Below, in pieces: positions 24,574 to 33,500 of a stretch of 64,000 nt of DNA. Position 1 is the stretch's first letter; every line of letters starts with the position of its first letter. A program made the position numbers and the translations under genes. The notes beneath the pieces were generated by a model, which was given only the letters and a program-made list of their open reading frames with translations, was not told the DNA's origin and made no database searches. Source of the stretch: Streptomyces sp. 150FB (lineage in GTDB: Bacteria; Actinomycetota; Actinomycetes; Streptomycetales; Streptomycetaceae); NCBI RefSeq assembly GCF_000818195.1, contig NZ_JTHL01000001.1:3278396-3342395 (forward strand), given 5' to 3'.

Positions 24574-27500
24574 GAGGGATCTCCTTGGGCTGTCGTGTGA
24601 TGGATGGCGCGCAGGGCCGCCGCCACGGTGGCGCCGATCAGCGCCCTGGCGGGCGGCTGCATCATCTGGGCGTGCGCGCAGGCGACTTCGTGGTTCTCGA
24701 TGTGTCCGGTGATGTACGGGGACCACATCGCGGGCGTGAACGTGTCGGCGGGGCGGCCCTCGGCGGCGGTGAAGAAGAGCGCGGGGCCCTGGAACGTACG
24801 GGGGGTGTACGCCCTCATCAGCCGTGCCTGGCCCGCGAAGTTGTCCACCATCGCGTCGATGGTGGCGGGCTCCAGGGAGCCGAGGGGGCTGCCGTTCCGG
24901 CGGAACTCGTCGCGGGCCGTCGTGGCGTCGACGGGCGCCTCGCCGTCCAGAATCCCGCCTGCAACACCCCTGTTGGAGAGCAGCGCGCGGAACACCGTGT
25001 CGCGGTCCGCGCTGTCCAGGTCGTCCAGCGGGGCGACGGGGAACGCGTCGAGGATGGTGAGCAGGGCGACGCTCTCCCCGGCCTCCTGGAGCTGGACCGC
25101 CACCTCCTGCACGACGTTGCCGCCGAACGACCAGCCGAACAGGTGGTAGGGGCCGTGCGGTTGGACGGTGCGCAGCTCGGCGACGTAGATCGCGGCCATC
25201 GCCTCGATGGAGTCGGGGAAGGGCGCCGAGCCGTCGAGGTTCGGGGTCTGGAGGCCGTACATCGGCTGATCGTTGTCGAGATGGGGCAGCAGGCCCGCGT
25301 ACGACCAGGCGAGGCCGCCGGCCGGGTGGACACAGAACAGCGGGGGTTTGTCGCCGCTGGTGCGCAGCGGGAGGAGCGTCGACAGCGCGTTGTCGTCGGC
25401 GCCGTCGAGGAGCCGTTCGGCCAGCGCGGCGACGGTCGGTGCCTCGAAGAGGGCCCTGATGCTGACGTCCACGCCGAGGGCCGCGCGGATGCGTCCGATG
25501 AGGCGGGTGGCGAGCAGGGAGTGGCCGCCGAGCGCGAAGAAGTCGTCGTCGATGCGGATCTGGGCGACCCCGAGGACGTCGGCGAACAGTGTGCAGAGCA
25601 CGTCCTCGCGCGGGTTACGGGGTGCGCGTCCGCCGGGCCGGGCGGTGCCGGATCGCGGTGTCAGGTCCGGGTCCTGGCCCGGGTCGGGCAGCGCGGCCCG
25701 GTCGAGTTTGCCGCTGGGGGTGAGCGGGATCCGGTCCAGGGCGCGGATCCCGGACGGGACCATGTACGCGGGGAGTTGGCGGGCCGCGTGGTCGCGCAGG
25801 GACGCGAGGTCGTCGGGGCCGGGGGCGGTGTGTCCGGGGTCGGTGCGGCCGGGGTCGGTGCGGCCGCCGGTGTGTCCCGGCGCCGGGACGACGTACGCCG
25901 TGAGGCGCGTACCCGTGCCGTCGGGGTCGTGCGCGACGACGGCGGCCCGGCCGACCGCCGGATGGGTTTCGAGGACGGCGGCGATCTCGTCGAGTTCGAC
26001 GCGGAAGCCGCGCACCTTGACCTGGCCGTCGGACCGGCCGGCGAATTCGAGGGCACCGTCGGAGGCGCGGCGGGCCCGGTCGCCGGTGCGGTACATCCGC
26101 TGTCCTGGCGGCCCGTACGGGTCCGGGAGGAACGAGTCCGCCGTCTCCCCCGGCCGGCCGTGGTAGCCGAGGGCCAGGCTGTCACCGGCGAGATACAGGT
26201 CACCGGTCACGCCCAGCGGGACCGGGCGCAGTGCCGCGTCGAGGACGTAGGCGCGCGTGCCGGTGACGGGTGCGCCGAGCACCGGGCGGTCCGTGGCGTC
26301 GAGGGACGCTTCGAGGGTGTCGACGGTCGCTTCGGTGGGGCCGTAGAGGTTCCAGCAGCGGACGGCGGGGACGGCGCGGAGCGCGGTCCAGAGCGCTGCG
26401 GGGACGGCCTCGCCGCCGAGGAGGAGGACGGCGGGGCGGTGCGGGGTTCCGGGGCCGGATGTCACCCCCGAGGTCTCCGGGTCCGGCGGGCCGGCGTCGA
26501 GGAGCCCGGCGTCGAGAAGGCCCGCGTCGAGGAGTTGGGCGGCGTGCGTCGGGGTGGTCTCCACGACGTCGACGCGCTGCTCGCGTACCCGTTCCACCAG
26601 GGCCTCGGGGTCGCGCCGGGTGAGGTCGTCCACAAGGTGCAGGTGGTGTCCGTCGATCATCCAGAGGAACGGGTCGAGGGACGCGTCGAAGGACAGCGCG
26701 GCCGTCAGGGCGACGGTCAGCCGCCGCCGGCCGGTGTCGCGTACGGCGGGGGCGAAGAGCGCCCGGCGGTGGTGGTCGAGCAGCCGCGCCAGCGAACGGT
26801 GGCCGACGAGGACGCCCTTGGGCCGGCCTGTGGAACCCGAGGTGTGCAGGAGATAGGCGGCGTCGGCGGCGCCCGGCCGCCGGGCCTGGGGCGACGCCGA
26901 CAGCGGTATCACGCCCGGGATCTCCGGGGGCGCCGTCGCGTCGGAGCCGTCCAGGACCAGTGTCGGCCGGTCGCCGGGGATGCGGGTGGCGGTGGCCCGC
27001 GCGGTGATGACGACCCGGGGGCGGGCGTCGGCGAGGATCGCGGCGATCCTCGCGTCGGGCAGGCTCTCGTCCAGGGGCGCGTAGACGGCGCCCGCCTTCA
27101 GTACGCCGAGGATCGCGGCGATCGAGTCGGTGGAGCGGGGCAGCAGGACGGCGACGGTCTCGCCGGGCCGGGTGCCGGAGGCGGCGAGGAGGGCGGCGAT
27201 GTGGTCGGAGCGCAGGTCGAGTTCGGCGAAGGACAGCCGCCGGACGTACGGGCCGTCGGGCGCGGTGACCGCGATGTCACCGCTGCGGGCCCCGGCGACG
27301 GTTTCGGCGAAGCGGTCGAGGACGGTGGCGTGTCCCACCGCGCTCTGTCCGCCCGCGGTCTGGCCGCCGTCGCCGAGTTCAAGGATCCGGGCCTCGTCGT
27401 CGGGACCGAGCAGGGGCAGGCGCGAGAGGGGCGTACCGGGTTCGGTGACGGCCCGGGTGATGAGCCGGCCGAACCAGTCCACGATCCGGTGCGCGGTGGC

Positions 27501-30500
27501 GGTGTCGAAGAGGTCCTGGCTGAACTCCAGGGTGCCGTCGATGCCTTGGGCGTGGTGGGGCCGGTTGGCGTGGTGCGCTTCGGCGTGTTCGGTGAAGCTG
27601 AACGACAGGTCGAACTTGGCTCCTCCGGTGTCCACGCCGTCGAGCCGCGCGTGCAGTCCGGGCAGGTCGAGCCGGGGCCCCCGGGTGTTGTTGAGGGTCA
27701 GCATCACCTGGAAGAGCGGGTGGCGGCTCAGCGACCTGGCCGGCTGGAGCGCCTCCACGAGCCGTTCGAAGGGCAGCTCCTGGTGGGCGTACGCGGCGAG
27801 GTCCGTCTCCCGTACCCGCGCCAGCAGGTCACGGAAGGCCGGGTCGCCCGTCGTGTCGACGCGCAGCGCGAGGGTGTTGACGAAGAAGCCGACGAGCCCG
27901 TCGAGGGCCTCGTCCGTGCGCCCGGCGACCGGGGTGCCGAGGGTGATGTCGTCGCCGGAGCCCGTGCGGTGCAGGAGCGCGACGAGCGCGGTGTGGAGCA
28001 CCATGAAGGTGCTGGTGGCCGACTCCCTGGCGAGCCGCCCGAGGGCTGCTGCCGTTTCGGCGGGCAGATGGAGCGCGACCGTGCCGCCCCGGCCGGTGGA
28101 GACGGCGGGGCGCGGCCGGTCGGCCGGCAGCGGGGTCTCCTCGGGGGCGCCCGCCATCTGGGCGCGCCAGTAGGCGAGTTGGCGGGCGGCGAGGGAGTCG
28201 GCGCTGTCCTCGGGCCCGAGCAGGCCGGCCTGCCACTGCGCGTAGTCGGCGTACTGGACAGGCAGCGGCGACCAGTTGGGCGCGCGGCCCGCGCTGCGCG
28301 CCGTATAGGCCCCGGCGAGATCCTGCGCGAGCGGTCCCATGGACCAGCCGTCGGCGGCGATGTGGTGCACGGTGACGAGCAACACGTGCCGGTCCGAGGC
28401 GAGTTGGAACAGCTCGGCGCGCAGGGGCAACTGCCGGGCCAGGTCGAACGTAACGGTGGCGGCGGTGCGCAGCACCTGCGCGAGGTCACTCTCCTCGACG
28501 CGGGACACGGGTAGTTCGGGGCGGGCGTCGCCCGGGTCCAGTACGGCCTGGAACGGCTCGTCGCCGCTCTCCTGGATCAGCGTGCGCAGGCTCTCGTGCC
28601 GGGCGACCACGTCGGCGAGGGCGCTGTGCAGCGCGTACTGGTCGAGGTCGCCGGTCAGTTCGACGGCGATGGGGATGTGATAGGCAGCGTCGTCCGGGTC
28701 CATCCGGTGCAGGAACCAGAGCCGCTGCTGCGCCGCCGAGAGCGGCGGGCGCGCGGGCCGGGTCGTACGGCGGAGCGCGGGGCGCCCGGCCGCTGCCTCG
28801 TCGAGGCGCTCGGCGAGGGCTGCGGGGGTGGTCGACTCGAAGAGGGTGCGGACCGGCAGTTCCACGCCGAAAGCGGCCCTGATCCGGCCGACCAGCCGGG
28901 TGGCGAGCAGCGAGTGCCCGCCGAGTTCGAAGAAGTCGCCGGTACGGGCGACCCGTTCGTGCCCGAGGCTCTCGGCGAACAGCGCGCAGAGGATCTCCTC
29001 GCGGGCCGACCTGGGCGGGTCCCCGGCGCTGTCCCGCGTACCGCCGCCCGGCGCGGGATCCGCCGACAGGGGCAGCGAGTCGAAGTCCACCTTGCCGTGC
29101 ACGGTGAGCGGGATGCGCGCGACGGGGACGACCGTCGAGGGGACCATGTAGCCGGGCAGCCGGTCGGCGGCGAAGGCGCGGACCGAGGGGACGGACAGTA
29201 CCTGTCCGTCGCAGGCGACCACCCAGGCGACGAGTTTCCCGGCGCCCTCGGTGTCGGGCCGTACGGCGACGGCGGCCTGGACCACGTCGGGGTGGCCGGT
29301 CAGGGCCGCCTCGACCTCGCCGGTCTCGACGCGGAAGCCGCGTACCTTGATCTGCCCGTCCGCGCGCCCGACGTACTCCAGGCGGCCTTCCCTGCGCCGG
29401 ACGAGGTCGCCGGTGCGGTACATCCGGGTGCCGGGCGTGCCGTACGGATCGGGCAGGAAGCGAGCCGCTGTCGCCGAGGTGCGGTTCTCGTAACCACGGG
29501 CGAGTCCGGCGCCGGAGAGGTACAGCTCACCGGTCGCGCCGGGGGCGGCGGGCAGCAGCCTGGCGTCGAGGACGCGGGCGCGGGTGGCGGACACCGCGCG
29601 GCCGAGGTGCGGGCGGGTGCCGGGGGTGACGCGGCCCATGACGCTGTCGACGGTGACTTCTGTCGGCCCGTACAGATTCCACACGGCGATGTCGCTCAGT
29701 GCGCCGAGTTCCTTCCACAGCGTCTCGTTGAGCGGTTCGCCGCCGAGCGCGAGCACCCGGGGGCGCGGGCGTCCGGGGGCGAGGAGGCCGCAGGCGCGCA
29801 GTTGGTCGAGGAAGGACGGGGTGGTTTCGACGACGTCGACGGCGTGCCGGTGCAGGAAGGCCGTGAGGGCTTCCGGGTCGCGCCGGGTCTCGTTGTCGAC
29901 CAGGTGGAGTTCATGGCCGCCGACCATCCAGAGCAGCGGGTCCCAGGACGCGTCGAAGGTGGTGGCGGCGGTCAGGGCGACGCGCAGCGGCAGACCGTTG
30001 TTGCCGGCCTCGGCGGGGGCCATCATCTTCTCGCTGTGGCTGCTGTAGAGGTTCGCGAGGGCGCGGTGCTCGACCACGACTCCCTTGGGGCGGCCGGTGG
30101 ATCCCGAGGTGTAGAGGACGTAGGCGGCTTCGTGGGCGTGCGGCGGGTCGGGGAGTTCGTCCGGTGTGGATTCGGCCGGGGGGCTTTCCTGGAGGGTGAG
30201 TTCGTCGAGGGTGAGTTCGCCGCCGAGCGGGGGCAGGGACTCCTTGGCCCCGGCCGTGGTGAGGACGAGGCGGGGTGCGGCGCTGTCGAGGATGAGTTCG
30301 TTGCGGGCGCGCGGGTGGGAGGGGTCGAGCGGTACGTAGACGGCTCCGGCGCGCAGCACGCCGAGGATCGCGACGACATGCAGCGACGTACGGGGCAGCG
30401 CGACGGCGACCCGGTCGCCCCGGCGGACGCCGGATCCCGCCAGGACGGCGGCCAGGCGTTCGGCGCGCTCCAGCAGGTCGCCGAAGGTCAGCCGGCCGTC

Positions 30501-33500
30501 GGGGGCGACGACGGCGGTGCGGCCGGGGGTGACGATGGCGCGGGTCGTCAGGACGTCCACGATGGTCCAGTCGGGGCGGCCGGGGGTGGGGCCCGATGCG
30601 GCGGGGAGCGCTTTGGTGGGGAGGACGCTGGGCAGCTCGTCCAGTGCGCCCCGGCGCTGGTCGGTGGTGAGGAAGTCCGCGTCGGTGAAGGGTTGTTCGG
30701 GATCCGCGAGCAGGGCGGTCAGCAGCCGTCCGAAGTGCTCGGTGAACCGCTCGGCCGTCGCACGGTCGAAGAGATCCTGGCTGAACTCCAGTTCGCCGCT
30801 GATGCCGGTGGGCGCACCGGCGCCGTCATGGTGCTCGGTGAGGTCCCAGGTGAGGTCGAACTTGGCTCCCGAGCGGCCGACGGTCGGGTCGTGGCGGACG
30901 GTGAGTCCGGTGAACGCCCCGTGCGGAGCAGGGGTGTTGTTGAGGCTGAGCATGACCTGGAAGAGCGGGTGCCGGGAGAGCGAACGGGAGGGCGCCAGCT
31001 CCTCCACGACCTGCTCGAAGGGCAGCTCCTGGTGGGCGTACGCGGCCAGGTCGGCGTCACGTACCCGCTCGACCAGCTCACGGAAGCCGGGGGCACCGGC
31101 CGTATCGGCGCGCAGCACAAGGGTGTTGACGAAGTAGCCGACCACATCGGCCAGGCTCTCGTCGCCCCGGCCCGCCACGGGGGTGCCGATGGCGATGTCG
31201 TCACCGGCACCGAGCCGGGCCATCAGGGCGGCGAGCGCGGCGTGCAGCACCATGAAGCCGCTGGCCCCGGTCCGCCCGGCGAGTTTCGCCAGCGCCCGGT
31301 GGGCGGGCGCGCCGATCCGCAGCGGCACGGTGTCGCCACGGCCCGAGTGCCGGGCGGGGCGCGGATGGTCGGCGGGGAAGGTCACCTCGGGCGGCAGGCC
31401 GTCGAGTGCGCCTGCCCAGTGGGCGAGTTGGCGGCCGGACAGGCTGTCGGGATGGCTCGGGTCCCCCAACAGGGCGCGCTGCCAGAGCGCGTAGTCGGCG
31501 TACTGCACGGGGAGCGGCTCCCAGGCGGGGGCCGCGCCGTGGCGGGTTCTCGCGGCGTAGGCGTGGGAGAGGTCGCGCATCAGGGGGGCCAGCGACCAGC
31601 CGTCGACGGCTATGTGATGGAGCGTCAGCACGAGAACGTGCTCGGCGTGGTCGGCGTACTCGCCGGGGTCGGCCTGGGCGGCGTGGTCGGTGTGGTCCTG
31701 GTCGTGGGCGGGGAACAGCTCGGCGCGCAGCGGCAGATCGCGGTCGAGCGCGAAGGGCGCGGTGTCGGGCCGTACCGGCCGGCCCCCGGTCGCCGCCCTG
31801 ACCACCAGCGGCACCATGGCCGTCTCCGGGGGCAGAACGCGCTGGTGAGCGCCCTCCTCGTCCTCGGCGATGACCGTACGCAGGATCTCGTGACGCCCGA
31901 CGAGGTCACTCAGCGCGGCACCGAGCGCGTCCCGATCGAGGGGGCCCGACAGGCGCAGCGCGATCGGCAGGTGGTAGGCGGTGCCGGCTTCGCCCATGGT
32001 CTCCAGCAGCCACAGTCCGCGCTGGCCGGAGGAGAGCGGTATCCGCTCCGGCCGGGGCACGACCGCGTCGACGCGCGGGCGGGCGGGTGAGGCGGCGGCG
32101 AGGAGGGGCACCAGCCCAGCCGGGGTCGGGGACGCGAAGAGCGAGCGGATGGTGATCTCGGCGCCGAACGCGCCGCGTATCCGGCTGACCAGTTGCGTAG
32201 CCAGCAGTGAATGGCCGCCCAGCAGAAAGAAGTTGTCGTCGCGGCCGACGCGCGGCACCCCGAGGCACGCGGCGAAGACCGAACACATCAGCTCTTCTTC
32301 GGCCGTACGCGGCTCCCCGCCGGAGGCCGAGACGGGCCGGGCTTCCGGGAGTTGGCCGGTGTCCAGCTTGCCGTTGGGGGTGAGCGGCAGGCTCTCGACC
32401 GTCGCGTAGGCCGTGGGCACCATGTGCTCGGGGAGGGCGGCCGCGAGGGCGTCGCGTACGGCGGCGGGGTCGGTGTCCGTCGCCGATACGAGGTACGCGG
32501 CGAGCCGCGGCGTACCGTCGGGCCCGGGGGTGAGTACGACGGCGGCTCCCGCGATGCCCGGCAGGGAGCGCAGGACGGCCTCGATCTCGGCGGTCTCGAC
32601 GCGGTAGCCCCGGACCTTGATCTGCCGGTCGCCGCGACCGAGGAACTCCAGCGCGCCTTCCTCGCTCCAGCGCGCCAGATCGCCCGTGCGGTACATGCGG
32701 GTGCCGGGAAGCCCGAACGGGTCGGGCAGGAAGCGTTCGGCGGTCAGTCCCGGCTGCCCGGCGTACCCACGGGCCACGCCTTCGCCCGACAGGTACAGCT
32801 CACCGGCGCCGCCCTGGGGCATCGGGTGCAGCGCGGGGTCGAGTACGTAGGCGTGCGCGCCGGAGACGGGCCGGCCGATGGAGGGGGCGGAGCCGGTGAC
32901 GCGGGTGGTGACCGCGTCGACGGTGGCTTCCGTGGGCCCGTAGAAGTTGAAGACCAACAGGTCGGGGTGGGCGGCGAGTTCGTGCCACAGCGCGTCGTCG
33001 ACCGCCTCGCCGCCGAGGGCGATGACCCGGGGGCGGTGGGCGGGAGAGTCGAGGAGTCCGGCGGCGAGCATCTGCCGCAGGTAGGTGGGGGTGGTCTCGA
33101 TGGCGTCGATGCGCCAGTCAACGAGGTACTCGACCAGCGCCTCGGGGTCGCGGCGGGTGTCGTCGCCGACGATGTGGAGTTCATGTCCGGCGACCATCCA
33201 CAGGACCGGGTCCCAGGACGCGTCGAAGGAGGTGGCGGCGGTGAGGGCGACCTTGAGGCCCCGGCCGAGCGAGCGCTCGGCGAGCGCGTACGCCTCCTGG
33301 CGGTGGTGGTCGAGGAGGTTGCTCAGCGAACGGTGTTCCACGACGACGCCCTTGGGCACGCCTGTGGAGCCGGAGGTGTAGATGACGTAGGCGGCGTCGC
33401 GGGGGCCGGGGTGTGCGGGGAGTTGGGTGCGGGGTCGCGTACGAGGCCCGGTGCCGGGCCCGGATCGTACGGCGGCGGGATCGACCAGCGCCGGATCTAC

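Noticed and set aside
24585..32090. Very long plus-strand open frames opposite the NRPS
   Set aside because: They are antisense shadows of high-GC coding sequence; composition is Gly/Arg/Ala-rich with no domains, while the minus frame has complete NRPS motifs.
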